This document shows positions 26,320 to 34,197 of a stretch of DNA of 48,575 nucleotides, piece by piece; the first letter of the stretch is position 1, and each line of letters starts with the position of its first letter. A program made the translations under genes and the position numbers. The notes beneath the pieces were generated by a model. It did not search any database. It worked only from the letters and a program-made list of their open reading frames with translations, and was not told the origin of the DNA. The DNA comes from Janibacter anophelis NBRC 107843 (lineage in GTDB: Bacteria; Actinomycetota; Actinomycetes; Actinomycetales; Dermatophilaceae). The stretch is from contig NZ_BCSQ01000024.1 in assembly GCF_001570945.1 (NCBI RefSeq), positions 1-48,575 of the forward strand, in the 5' to 3' direction.

Positions 26320-27463
26320 CGCGGCCCCACGTGCCGAAGTCCGGGTGCCGCAGCAGGCCGAGCCACTGCTCGCGAGCGCCGACGAGGAAGTGGCCCAGGT
26401 CCGCCGACCACGTGTGGTCCGTCCCGGCCTGACGGACGTAGACGTAACCGATGTCGTGGGGGCGGTAGATCTCGGCGCCGGCGCTCCCGGCTGCCCGCAT
26501 GAGGGCGCTGTCGACGGCGCGCGGCACGTCGGCCCAGCCGCCGAGGGCCCGCAGGTCGGCCGCCGCCATGAGGATCGTCCCGCCCGCCACCCGGTGGACG
26601 AGCGTCTCGGGCGTGCCGACGATGCGACGCACGGTCGTGTCGAGGGGCTCGAGGTGGACGACCGTCGCGCTCTTGCCGACGACCGTGGCGCCCGAGTACT
26701 CGTGCGCCAGCACGAGATCGAGCAGGTGGTCCGGGCCGTAGTGGTCGTCGTCGTCCATCTTGGTGAGCAGGTCCCCACTGGCTGCCTCGGTCGCGAGCGC
26801 GAGCGCGTGACCGAGGCTGCGGTCCGCGGGGGCACCGATGACGCGCAGTGGCAGATCGCCGACGTCCGGTCGGGGCACCTCGGCGGGGTCGCCTCCGTGC
26901 ACGGCGACGATGACTTCCACCCGGCGATACGTCTGGGCCCGGATCATGGCCGAGATGTCCGCGAGCAGCTCGGGACGACGCGTGGGCAGCAGCACCGAGA
27001 CGGTCGGTGCCCCGTCGACCTCGGCCCGGGGCCTGAGGATCTCGCGCCGTTGCCGGACGGCAGCAGCGTCGAAGGCGAGGTCCCCGGGTCGTCCATGGGC
27101 GACCCCGGGGATCGTCGCGGCGACACCCCGCGCCACGGTGGCCGGCAGGTCACCGACGACGAAGGTTCCGCGCGCGACGGCACGCGTGACGAAACCGGCC
27201 AGCAGGCGCGTGGTCGCTGCATCGAGCGCAGGACCGGTCGGCTCGGCGTCGACGCGCAGGGCGTGGACCTGGTCGAGACGGCCCAGGCCCTCGATGAGCG
27301 CGCCGCCCTCGGTCCAGGAGCCGGACAGGCGGCGACGCCACGGCACGGTGAGCGACCAGCCGGACCCGGCCAGCTCCAGGCACGCCCGGCGATCGGTCTC
27401 CGGTCCGGGCACTCGACCCCGGGGGGTGTCCCCCTTCGCCGGGGCGGTCGCGGACGGGCACAT
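26309..27463 (-). CDS. GT2-type glycosyltransferase, convergent paralogue
   Basis: 384 residues from ATG 27463. An N-terminal domain of about 150 residues precedes a GT2 domain: Val-Ser-Val-Leu-Leu-Pro-Thr-Arg-Arg-Pro, Lys-Met-Asp-Asp-Asp-Asp-His-Tyr-Gly-Pro-Asp, Gly-Gly-Thr-Ile-Leu-Met, Ala-Val-Asp-Ser-Ala-Leu and Asp-His-Thr-Trp. These positions align one by one with the 621-aa protein encoded tail to tail; the two genes overlap by 11 bp at their 3' ends. The start fits a leaderless mRNA (see 27470-27475). Confidence 0.8.
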   Translation of the reverse strand: MCPSATAPAKGDTPRGRVPGPETDRRACLELAGSGWSLTVPWRRRLSGSWTEGGALIEGLGRLDQVHALRVDAEPTGPALDAATTRLLAGFVTRAVARGTFVVGDLPATVARGVAATIPGVAHGRPGDLAFDAAAVRQRREILRPRAEVDGAPTVSVLLPTRRPELLADISAMIRAQTYRRVEVIVAVHGGDPAEVPRPDVGDLPLRVIGAPADRSLGHALALATEAASGDLLTKMDDDDHYGPDHLLDLVLAHEYSGATVVGKSATVVHLEPLDTTVRRIVGTPETLVHRVAGGTILMAAADLRALGGWADVPRAVDSALMRAAGSAGAEIYRPHDIGYVYVRQAGTDHTWSADLGHFLVGAREQWLGLLRHPDFGTWGRVRG

Positions 27464-27469
27464 GGACCC

Positions 27470-27475
27470 ACGGTA
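27470..27475 (-). promoter_or_regulatory. -10 box for the leaderless GT2 gene
   Basis: On the minus strand TACCGT lies 6 nt before the ATG at 27463, with no ribosome binding site. It faces another leaderless promoter 15 bp away (27491-27496). Confidence 0.55.
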
Positions 27476-27490
27476 ACCGGGGGTGCGCCC

Positions 27491-27496
27491 TAAGGT
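27491..27496 (+). promoter_or_regulatory. -10 box for the leaderless 164-aa gene and its operon
   Basis: TAAGGT lies exactly 6 nt before the ATG at 27503. It is a good candidate for the promoter driving the CWB2/Mau-like operon. Confidence 0.55.
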
Positions 27497-27502
27497 GATG
27501 CC

Positions 27503-27997
27503 ATGACCGCAACGCTGTCCCCGCCAGAGGTCGATGGCGACCACACCGGCGGTGCCGACGAACTGGTGCGGGTGCTGGGGACGGCCGATGAGGTCCTCGT
27601 GCGTCGCAGCGGCACCCGGCTGGCACCGGGTGTGCCCGCTCGGCTCGTCCACGCGCTGCACCGTCCGCACCGTCGCCTCGTCCGGGTCCTGTGTGACGGT
27701 GGGCCCTGCTACCTCGCTCGCACGGAGCTGCTCACCCAGGCCCTCCGACACGGCATCACCGCCGACGAACTCGTCCGTGACGCACCCGACCTCGACCGGC
27801 GCCTCGCCGAGACCCTGCAGATCGTCGACCCGCACGAGATGACCCGGGTGGACGACCCGGCCGCCGGACGCTGGCGGGTGTGGGTGGACGCGAGCGCCCT
27901 CGGCGAGGAATCGCCCGGGCGATGGCTGGCCTCGTGGTCGCGCCGCCGGGCCGGTATCGTCAGGCGCGAGATCGTGCGGTTGCGACAACGGTCCTGA
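27503..27997 (+). CDS. Hypothetical protein (164 aa)
   Basis: No family recognised. It is a soluble, Arg- and Asp-rich protein with no signal or membrane helix. Visible points are a Cys-Asp-Gly-Gly-Pro-Cys stretch (about residues 64-69), an Asp-Pro-His-Glu-Met motif and a Trp-containing C-terminal third ending in a basic helix. It is the first gene after a leaderless-type promoter, divergent from the GT2 gene, and is followed after 84 bp by the CWB2 protein. Its placement suggests a role in the same process, perhaps regulatory. Confidence 0.6.
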   Translation: MTATLSPPEVDGDHTGGADELVRVLGTADEVLVRRSGTRLAPGVPARLVHALHRPHRRLVRVLCDGGPCYLARTELLTQALRHGITADELVRDAPDLDRRLAETLQIVDPHEMTRVDDPAAGRWRVWVDASALGEESPGRWLASWSRRRAGIVRREIVRLRQRS

Positions 27998-28081
27998 CCG
28001 GATCCGACCGCACGCAACCGATGTGCCGGCACGGGCGTCGGATGCACTGAGGGACGGATGCACTCGCGGGAGGGGCAACGC

Positions 28082-29590
28082 ATGCGACCACGTCGACGGG
28101 GACTGTCACGGGGGACGGCCGCAGCCGGGATGTTGGGGCTGGCGATGGCTGTCGTGGCGGCCACTCCCACGCAGGCCGGGCCGACGGAGGCGACCGCCAG
28201 CGACGATGTGGGCCACTCCTTCACGGACAGGCCCTGGGGTCAGGCACCGTGCCCGGAGGGCATGTCCCGACGCCGGACCGTCTACACCAACAGCTTCGAG
28301 GACGGCCTGCCCTGGGCCCGGTTCGCCCACGGGTGGAGCTCGGTCACCTCGTCGTCCTCCTCGGGCAGCAAGGTCGCCCGCTCGCGCATGACGGCGGGTC
28401 AGAGCGACCCGGGAGAGTACTTCCACCTCCCGATGCAGCAGGTGACCCCCGGCGAGCACACCCGCGTCGCCATGGCGTCGCGCGGCACCATGGGCCAGCG
28501 TCGTGGCTGGGTCACGGCGAACTCCGTGCGGTACCAGACCAGCGGTTCCTCCTCCTGGCGCGGGGTGAGCGTCAACATCACCGGTGCCACCGACGACGAC
28601 GGGGGCTGGATCGGGACCTACATCGAGCAACGACGCACCTCGGGCGTCAACTCCGTGTGGGACATCGACAACCTCCAGATGTACACCTGCCGGGACAACC
28701 GCACCACGCGCATCTTCGGGGCCACCCGATATGAGACGGCCGCCGCCATCACCCGCAGCTACTCCGCACGCCAGCCCGTCGTCTACGTCGCCCGCGGGGA
28801 CGCCTTCCCCGACGCCCTGGCCGGCGCAGCCCTGGCGGGCCACAAGGGAGCCCCCCTCCTCCTCGTCGAACCCGGTCGGGTGCCGACGGCCGCCGCCCGG
28901 GAGCTCGAGCGACTCGATCCCGCGTCGATCGTCGTCCTCGGCGGCCCCGACGCGATCTCCGACGGCGTGGTGCAGCAGCTGCGTGGCCACTCGGGGCAGG
29001 TGCGGCGTCTTGCTGGCGATCTGCGGTGGGAGACCTCGGCGCTGGTCGCCCAGGAGTTCGACGACCCTGACCGCATGTACCTGGCGACGGGTCGTGATTT
29101 CCCCGATGCGCTCTCGGGTGGCGCTCTCGCGGGGAGGGACGGCGCTCCGGTCCTGCTCACCGACACGGCGACGCTGCCGCCCGTCGTGGCCGACGAGATC
29201 CGACGGGTGCGGCCCTCGGAGGTCGTCATCCTCGGCGGCCCGAACGCGGTCCAGCTCGCGGTCGAGAGCCAGGTGCGTGCCCTCGGGGTGTCGGTGAGAC
29301 GGCTCCAGGGCGCCACCCGGTACGCCACCTCCGCGGCGATCGCCGAGGCCTTCGGCAATGGGCCCGACCGCTCGTACCTCGCGACGGGCACGGACTTCGC
29401 CGACGCACTCGCGGGGTCGGCCCTCGCCGGACACACCGCCTCCCCGCTGCTGCTCACCGAGCCCAACCAGATCCCGGCGCCGGTGAATGCCCGGTTGACC
29501 GCGATGTCCGAGCGCACGGGTCACGTCCTCGGCGGCCAGGACGCCGTCGCCGCCATCGTCCGTGACCGATACGGCCGGACCCTGCCGTGA
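28082..29590 (+). CDS. Secreted protein with three CWB2 cell-wall-binding repeats
   Basis: 502 residues from ATG 28082, chosen over 28058 because GGGAGGGG lies 6 nt upstream. It has a Sec-type signal peptide (Arg-rich start, hydrophobic core about 12-27, Ala-x-Ala-like site near 32). Residues about 60-205 look like a beta-sandwich, possibly sugar-binding, with two Cys. Three CWB2 repeats of about 98 residues follow (from about 209, 307 and 405), each with a Gly-x-x-Arg-Tyr/Trp-x-Thr start, Phe-Pro/Ala-Asp-Ala-Leu and a Val-(Leu/Ile)-Gly-Gly turn. CWB2 domains tether proteins to anionic wall polymers, so it probably binds the glycan made by this locus. It lies 16 bp before the next gene. Confidence 0.88.
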   Translation: MRPRRRGLSRGTAAAGMLGLAMAVVAATPTQAGPTEATASDDVGHSFTDRPWGQAPCPEGMSRRRTVYTNSFEDGLPWARFAHGWSSVTSSSSSGSKVARSRMTAGQSDPGEYFHLPMQQVTPGEHTRVAMASRGTMGQRRGWVTANSVRYQTSGSSSWRGVSVNITGATDDDGGWIGTYIEQRRTSGVNSVWDIDNLQMYTCRDNRTTRIFGATRYETAAAITRSYSARQPVVYVARGDAFPDALAGAALAGHKGAPLLLVEPGRVPTAAARELERLDPASIVVLGGPDAISDGVVQQLRGHSGQVRRLAGDLRWETSALVAQEFDDPDRMYLATGRDFPDALSGGALAGRDGAPVLLTDTATLPPVVADEIRRVRPSEVVILGGPNAVQLAVESQVRALGVSVRRLQGATRYATSAAIAEAFGNGPDRSYLATGTDFADALAGSALAGHTASPLLLTEPNQIPAPVNARLTAMSERTGHVLGGQDAVAAIVRDRYGRTLP

Positions 29591-29606
29591 CCCGAGGGGA
29601 GTCTCG

Positions 29607-30290
29607 ATGAGGACGCGCACACGCATGCTCGACGGCGAGCTGCTCGACGTCGACGCACCGGGCGCGGCGACGCTGTCGACCGCCACGGCCGTGTCGGTCG
29701 TCGACGTGGACAGCACGGAGCTGGAGCTGACCGCGGGACCCCTTGAGGTCCTGGAGTTCTTCCTGTCGTCGACCTCGACGACCCTGGACCGACAGGTGAC
29801 CCTGCGCAACCAGCTGACGATGCGCCACGGAGCGCTCGGCGGCACGCCCCGTCACGGGCGCGCCTTCGCCGTCGAGGTCGCGGAGCACCGGGTCTTCGGG
29901 TCCGTCCCGCCCGGGCTCGCGCTCGACGACCTCACGGCGTGGTTGGGGCGCATGACCTTCGCCAGCACGCGTGAGGGCGCCCGGGTCGATCTTGGCCCCG
30001 GGCAGTCGTGGTCGGCGACCCGCGCCCACGCGGTCGCGCAGCATGTCGGACTGGACGCTGACACCGGGTACCTCCTCGACGTCCGGCGGGCGCGAACGCG
30101 CTCCGCCCGGGCCCGCACTGCCGGCCACGCGGTGCGCGGGGGCTCGCTCTCCCGCAGCCCGCGCAGTGACGAGCACCGTCACGTCGTGCTCGACGCGCCC
30201 GAGTTCGTCTCCTACGGTCTGCCCCTGGCGGCCACGAGTCTCGACGAGGTGGCGACGTCGATGTCGACCCTGACCACGGAGCTGGCATGA
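29607..30290 (+). CDS. Unknown 227-aa protein of the Mau-like operon
   Basis: The ATG follows GAGGGGA. No signal peptide, no membrane helix and no cysteine. The N-terminal half reads as beta strands rich in Thr, Val and Ser; the second half has an Arg-rich patch (about residues 150-180) before a final acidic helix. No family recognised. Its ATGA overlap with the MauE-like gene shows translational coupling. In methylamine dehydrogenase clusters this position is held by the heavy chain, which this protein does not resemble (no beta-propeller length, no export signal). Possibly a cytoplasmic chaperone or assembly factor for the Cys-rich product. Confidence 0.65.
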   Translation: MRTRTRMLDGELLDVDAPGAATLSTATAVSVVDVDSTELELTAGPLEVLEFFLSSTSTTLDRQVTLRNQLTMRHGALGGTPRHGRAFAVEVAEHRVFGSVPPGLALDDLTAWLGRMTFASTREGARVDLGPGQSWSATRAHAVAQHVGLDADTGYLLDVRRARTRSARARTAGHAVRGGSLSRSPRSDEHRHVVLDAPEFVSYGLPLAATSLDEVATSMSTLTTELA

Positions 30291-30829
30291 CGCCGGTGGC
30301 ACTGCTCACCTGCGCGCTCGTCCTGGGTGCCACGGGCCTGGGACATGCGGCTGCGCCCGGTCGCACACGGCAGGAGATCGCCGCCCACCGGGTCCTCCCC
30401 CGCCCGCTCGCCCACGTCGTCGCCCTCGCCCTGCCGCCCCTGGAGCTGGGCATCGCCGCACTGCTCGTCGGGGCCGTCCTGACGCCTCAGGTCGCGCTCG
30501 ACCGGTGGTCTGGTGGGGCGGCCGCGCTGCTCCTCACGGCCTTCGCCGGCTACCTGGCCCTCGCGCTGCGGCGGGGTGCCGGGGGCCTGCCCTGCGCCTG
30601 TGGGGCCGGCACCGCCCCCCTGGCCGGCTGGAGCGTGGCGCGGGCCGCGCTCCTGGCCGGGTGCGCACTGCTGGGGGCCCTCCTTCCCTCGCCCCTCGCG
30701 ATCACGTCTCGACCGTGGGCGGAGGTGGTGATCGTCGGCTGCGCCGCGGTGACCTTCGCGATCGGCCTGTGGGCGTTGCCCTCGGCCCGCCATGACCTGG
30801 GCGCCCGCCCCCGAGAGGCGCACCCGTGA
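30287..30829 (+). CDS. MauE/DoxX-like thiol-redox membrane protein
   Basis: 180 residues with four to five membrane helices. Between helices is Leu-Pro-Cys-Ala-Cys-Gly-Ala-Gly (about residues 98-105) followed by Gly-Trp-Ser-Val-Ala-Arg-Ala-Ala-Leu-Leu; this matches the Cys-x-Cys-x-Gly ... Arg-Asn pattern of MauE/DoxX-type proteins, which handle disulfide redox exchange at the membrane, related in role to DsbB or VKOR. Start and stop overlap neighbouring genes by 4 bp (ATGA, GTGA). Partner of the MauD-like protein immediately downstream. Confidence 0.8.
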   Translation: MTPVALLTCALVLGATGLGHAAAPGRTRQEIAAHRVLPRPLAHVVALALPPLELGIAALLVGAVLTPQVALDRWSGGAAALLLTAFAGYLALALRRGAGGLPCACGAGTAPLAGWSVARAALLAGCALLGALLPSPLAITSRPWAEVVIVGCAAVTFAIGLWALPSARHDLGARPREAHP

Positions 30830-31344
30830 GCTTCACCACCGCAGCCCTGCTCGTCTCGTGGTTGGCGATCGCACTCCTCGCCTTCGGCATGGCTGGCCTG
30901 ATGCGCCAGATCGCGGTGCTCACGGTGCGCCTGGAGCACGGCCAGTCCAGCGGCAGCCGTCGCACCACCCGGGACCTCATCGGCTTCTCCCTGCCCGACA
31001 CCGGCCCCGGCGGCCCGCTGCGCGGCCCCCGCGGCTCGCTCGTCCTCTTCAGCTCGCCCGCCTGTGCCAGCTGCGGCGAAGCCCTCGAGGACCTCGCCGG
31101 CATCCACACCGACCGCGACCTCGTCGTGGTCTCCAGCGGTGGGTGCGCCGGGGTCGAGTCGCGGCTGCCCGCCGCCCGGTGCGTCGAGGACGGCGGCGAC
31201 CTGATGGACCGGCTCGCCGTCCCTGCCACGCCCTACCTCGTCGCCATCGACGCCGACGGCACGATCCGCGACGTCCTGCTGCCCTCCGGACCCGACGACA
31301 TCGCCGCGTGGGCTCCGACCATGCCGACCCAGGAGCAGAGATGA
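30826..31344 (+). CDS. MauD-like membrane-anchored thioredoxin
   Basis: 172 residues. An N-terminal membrane helix (about 5-25) leads to an extracytoplasmic thioredoxin-like fold with the active site Pro-Ala-Cys80-Ala-Ser-Cys83 and a cis-Pro loop Val-Pro-Ala-Thr-Pro (about 131-135). Two further Cys (Gly-Gly-Cys-Ala and Ala-Arg-Cys) follow. MauD proteins are thought to form or rearrange disulfides in the methylamine dehydrogenase light chain. Here the neighbour encoded next, with an ATGA overlap, is a Tat-exported protein with 10 cysteines, the obvious client. Confidence 0.8.
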   Translation: MSFTTAALLVSWLAIALLAFGMAGLMRQIAVLTVRLEHGQSSGSRRTTRDLIGFSLPDTGPGGPLRGPRGSLVLFSSPACASCGEALEDLAGIHTDRDLVVVSSGGCAGVESRLPAARCVEDGGDLMDRLAVPATPYLVAIDADGTIRDVLLPSGPDDIAAWAPTMPTQEQR

Positions 31345-31865
31345 CCATTCGCTTCGACGACCTCCCCGAAGCCGACCAGGGGCTGCTGCGATCTCGCCTC
31401 GTCGCCGTGCCGCGCACCCGGCGCGGGGTCCTGCGGACCGTCCTGGGCGCGGGGTCCGCCGTGGCACTGGGCACCTTCACCCTCATCAACAACGGCGCCC
31501 AGCGCGCCGCGGCCGCAACATACTTCAACGACTGGACCAGCACCTCGTCCGGACCGTGCGGAGCCGGTGGCTATGCGTCCGGGCACACCGAGGCCGGGGC
31601 CAAGTGCGGCCCGTCGACGCCGTGCTACGACCGCACCTGCTGCTGGAAGTACCACAACGGCGCCGGCAACCGGGTCGGGTGGCACACCCAGGGGCCGGGC
31701 CGCGGGAGCCGCTACTACACCCACCGCCCCGACGCCTGTTACGCCGGCACGTACGACTCGTGGCACTGGCGCTTCAGCGACGGCAGGACCTACCGCTGCT
31801 CGGACGGCTGGACCTGCTCCACGACCGGTGGGTGCTACCGCTCGATCTGTCCCTGGGCCGTGTGA
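31341..31865 (+). CDS. Tat-exported protein with 10 cysteines, MauA-like position
   Basis: 174 residues. A long leader holds Arg-Thr-Arg-Arg-Gly-Val-Leu-Arg (about 25-32), a twin-arginine type signal, then a mild hydrophobic core to about residue 50 and an Ala-rich cleavage region (56-60). The mature part of about 114 residues has ten Cys (73, 89, 95, 100, 101, 133, 153, 159, 165, 170), seven Trp and many Tyr and Gly, so five disulfides are possible. It stands where mauA (methylamine dehydrogenase light chain; long leader, twelve Cys) follows mauE and mauD. But neither a heavy chain nor MauG is encoded here and the Cys spacing differs. I read it as an unknown secreted disulfide-rich protein. 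Coupled on both sides (ATGA, GTGA). Confidence 0.75.
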   Translation: MTIRFDDLPEADQGLLRSRLVAVPRTRRGVLRTVLGAGSAVALGTFTLINNGAQRAAAATYFNDWTSTSSGPCGAGGYASGHTEAGAKCGPSTPCYDRTCCWKYHNGAGNRVGWHTQGPGRGSRYYTHRPDACYAGTYDSWHWRFSDGRTYRCSDGWTCSTTGGCYRSICPWAV

Positions 31866-32056
31866 GCACGCAGACCGGCTCCCGCCCCACACCGACGCGT
31901 CGATGGGTCGCCGACCCCCTCGCCGCCCTCGTCGTGGTCGGCGGCCTGGTCGTCGCCCTCATCACGACCAGCGCGGCCGGCCACACCATCCCCCCGGCCG
32001 GGTTCCTCATGCTCGGCGTCACGGCCGCCGGTCTGGCGCTCTCGGGCTCGACCTGA
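31862..32056 (+). CDS. Small two-helix membrane protein (64 aa)
   Basis: GTG overlaps the stop of the Cys-rich gene by 4 bp (GTGA). A basic N-terminus of about 17 residues is followed by two hydrophobic helices (about 18-38 and 43-62) with a short Gly-His-Thr-Ile-Pro-Pro turn. No family recognised. Overlap and position suggest a membrane partner in export or maturation of the Cys-rich protein. Too short for a confident assignment. Confidence 0.6.
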   Translation: MSTQTGSRPTPTRRWVADPLAALVVVGGLVVALITTSAAGHTIPPAGFLMLGVTAAGLALSGST

Positions 32057-32080
32057 GGCATCAACAGCGCATGGGCGCTG

Positions 32081-32656
32081 TTGGCCTCGGTCCGGGGCCA
32101 GATGGGTCGACTCCCCCTGTGGGGCTCCTTCGCTGCCGGCACCACGCTGGGCGGGGGTGCCACCGGGGTGGTCGTCGCGGTCATCGCAGGACTTGTCTCG
32201 GTCGTGCCCGAGCCGGTCCGGTGGTGGGGCCTGCTCGCCACCGCGCTCGTGGTCGTGGTGCTCGACCTCGTCGAACCCGTCCTCCGCCTGCCCCAGCGGA
32301 CCACCCTCATCCCGCAGGAGGTCTTCGCCCGTGGCATGGCGACGGGGATCTTCCGCTTCGGGCTCGAGTACGGCACCGGTGTGCGCACGCTGGTGCCGTC
32401 GGCCGCACCCTGGGTTGCCCTGCTGACGATCATCGCGTGGAATCCGCACTGGGTCGTCACGCTCGTCGCGGGGCTCGTCTTCGGCCTGTCCCGGTCGCTG
32501 GCCGTGTTGCAGTTCGTGCTGCTGGGTGCCGACGGATGGCAGGCATTCCTCGCCGGACACACGCGGCTGCTCGAGCGACTCGGCACCCTCGTCACCGCAC
32601 TCGCCTGCCTGCTGGCGGTCGCGTCCGCCGTCGGGTGGGGCCCGCCCTACCGATAG
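32081..32656 (+). CDS. Polytopic membrane protein, MauF-like position
   Basis: 191 residues if the TTG at 32081 is used; ATG 32102 is the alternative and neither has a strong ribosome binding site. Five to six membrane helices. A Gly-rich first helix (Gly-Thr-Thr-Leu-Gly-Gly-Gly-Ala-Thr) and a Phe-Arg-Phe-Gly-Leu-Glu-Tyr-Gly-Thr-Gly-Val-Arg-Thr stretch (about 91-103) stand out. Mau clusters include a membrane protein, MauF, distantly related to DsbD/CcdA transporters, which could supply or remove reducing equivalents; this may be a counterpart, by inference from context only. It is 24 bp after the 64-aa gene and overlaps the convergent glycosyltransferase by 10 bp. Confidence 0.6.
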   Translation: MASVRGQMGRLPLWGSFAAGTTLGGGATGVVVAVIAGLVSVVPEPVRWWGLLATALVVVVLDLVEPVLRLPQRTTLIPQEVFARGMATGIFRFGLEYGTGVRTLVPSAAPWVALLTIIAWNPHWVVTLVAGLVFGLSRSLAVLQFVLLGADGWQAFLAGHTRLLERLGTLVTALACLLAVASAVGWGPPYR

Positions 32657-34071
32657 ATCCAGCGAGCGATCTCGGCCCGGGCCCGCCGGTACTCCGGTGA
32701 GGACCCCTGCACGAGGTGCTCCAGCGGTGCGTTGCCCAGCCGGTGCGCCGGCAACTCCTGCGTCAGGCGAAGGGGGCGCCGCCCCCTTCGTCCCGTCCCT
32801 GAGGCTCCCTCGTCGGTGACGAGGTCGACCGGCGTGCGCGGGTCGGGCAGGGCCCGTCGCCACACCGGCGGCCCCCACCCGGTGGCCGCGAGGGGCGCCG
32901 GCGGCGCCGCGCCCGCGGCGAGGTCGACGAGCAGGTGGGCGGTCTCGCGCCCCCCGGTCGTGTCGGGCAGGTCGGCACAGACCTCGCGCAGCCGCTCGCC
33001 GGTGTCCGGCTCGAGGGCGGTGGTCACCGCGGCGCGCACCGCGTCACGGTCATCGGGCGGTGCGCTCAGGCAGACGCCGGACGCCGCGAGGGTGGCCGCG
33101 CGCCCGGGCTGGTCGTCGGTGCCGAGCGACTGCCCGGGCACGAGCACCGTCGGGACGCGGGCGCCGAGGAGCTCGTGCACGGAGTTGTAGCCTGCGGCGC
33201 TCACCGCAGCGTCGAAGGCGGCCAGCGAGCGCGCGAGCGGGTAGGTGTCGGTGAGCAGGACGAGGTCGTCGCCGGAGATACCGTGCCGCGCCAGGGCCGG
33301 GCTGGTCACGGCGACCTGCCAGTCGGGCGCCACCCTGCGGACCACGTCGAGCGCGACCTGCGCCGGCGAGGCGACGTCCTCGAGCGCCCCAGTGCCGGGC
33401 GTCAGCAGGAGCGCGGGGCGGTCCGGGTCGAGACCGAGCGCGCGACGCGCGGTCGCCCGGTCCTGCAGCTCGATCGCGTCCGCGATCGAGATCGGGGCGA
33501 CGCGGTGCGCGTCGTCGCGCCCCACCGTCGCGCCGCGGTCGCCCTCTGCGGCGAAGTCACCCGGCTCGACGACGAGGTCGAACAGGCCCGCGTGCTCGAG
33601 CCACTGCTCCCCCGCACCCGGGCGCCACATCCCCCGTCGCATCCAGACGAAGGGGGTCCCCTCCAGCCGTCGTCGCGCCTCCCGCAGTCCCGCGTACGGC
33701 ACGACGCCGTCGAAGAGGACGAGCCGGGCACCGGTCTCGGCGACGAGCGCGTGGAGCCGGTCGGCGAAGTAGGGCTCCCAGCCGTAGGCGGGGTGGACCT
33801 CCCGCAGCCGCCGGCCGAGGCCGCCGCTCGGCAGCCACCCGCTCTTCCTGCTGGGGCAGTACTCGGTGCGCACGCCGCGCAGCTCCGGCAGGCGCCCCTC
33901 GGCGACGGCGGTCGCAACCGTCGGCAGGGCGCCGGAGAGGGACATCAGGACCGGGTCGAGCCGGTCGGGGGCGCTCAGGGCGACGGTCAGCTGACGGGTC
34001 AGGTGACCCATGCCCACCCCGTTGCTCGTGACGAGCAGTACCGGCAGCGGCGTGTCGGGGGGTGCGGACAT
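32647..34071 (-). CDS. GT-B glycosyltransferase (GT1/GT28-like)
   Basis: 474 residues from ATG 34071. The N-terminus has Thr-Ser-Asn-Gly-Val-Gly-Met-Gly-His-Leu-Thr-Arg, like the Gly-x-Gly-His acceptor loop of MurG and GT1/GT28 enzymes. The C-terminal half shows Leu-Leu-Thr-Pro-Gly-Thr-Gly, then Ala-Gly-Tyr-Asn-Ser-Val-His-Glu-Leu (about 315-323), the GT28-type donor site. The last about 100 residues are an Arg-rich extension with a palindromic CGAAGGGGGC/GCCCCCTTCG in its DNA (about 32768-32790). Start fits a leaderless transcript. Divergent from wecC, 126 bp apart. Confidence 0.78.
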   Translation of the reverse strand: MSAPPDTPLPVLLVTSNGVGMGHLTRQLTVALSAPDRLDPVLMSLSGALPTVATAVAEGRLPELRGVRTEYCPSRKSGWLPSGGLGRRLREVHPAYGWEPYFADRLHALVAETGARLVLFDGVVPYAGLREARRRLEGTPFVWMRRGMWRPGAGEQWLEHAGLFDLVVEPGDFAAEGDRGATVGRDDAHRVAPISIADAIELQDRATARRALGLDPDRPALLLTPGTGALEDVASPAQVALDVVRRVAPDWQVAVTSPALARHGISGDDLVLLTDTYPLARSLAAFDAAVSAAGYNSVHELLGARVPTVLVPGQSLGTDDQPGRAATLAASGVCLSAPPDDRDAVRAAVTTALEPDTGERLREVCADLPDTTGGRETAHLLVDLAAGAAPPAPLAATGWGPPVWRRALPDPRTPVDLVTDEGASGTGRRGRRPLRLTQELPAHRLGNAPLEHLVQGSSPEYRRARAEIARWIYR

Positions 34072-34078
34072 GCCGCTC

Positions 34079-34084
34079 ACCCTA
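34079..34084 (-). promoter_or_regulatory. -10 box for the leaderless glycosyltransferase gene
   Basis: TAGGGT on the minus strand lies 7 nt before the ATG at 34071; no separate ribosome binding site is seen. Confidence 0.45.
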
Positions 34085-34119
34085 GGTCCCGGCTGCACGC
34101 CGCACACGGCATCCATCGG

Positions 34120-34125
34120 TATGAT
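34120..34125 (+). promoter_or_regulatory. -10 hexamer of the wecC-wzm-wzt operon
   Basis: TATGAT, 72 nt before the GTG of wecC. No clear -35 hexamer lies 17-18 bp upstream, so it may need an activator. Confidence 0.45.
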
Positions 34126-34197
34126 CCTCGCCAGACACCGGCGAGCTCGGTCGCTCCCACGGGAACCGCGGGAGCAGGACAACCAGAAGGAAGTACT

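Noticed and set aside
31341-31865. Methylamine dehydrogenase light chain (mauA)
   Set aside because: Position and export signal fit, but the Cys number and spacing differ and neither heavy chain nor MauG is encoded, so I keep it as unknown.
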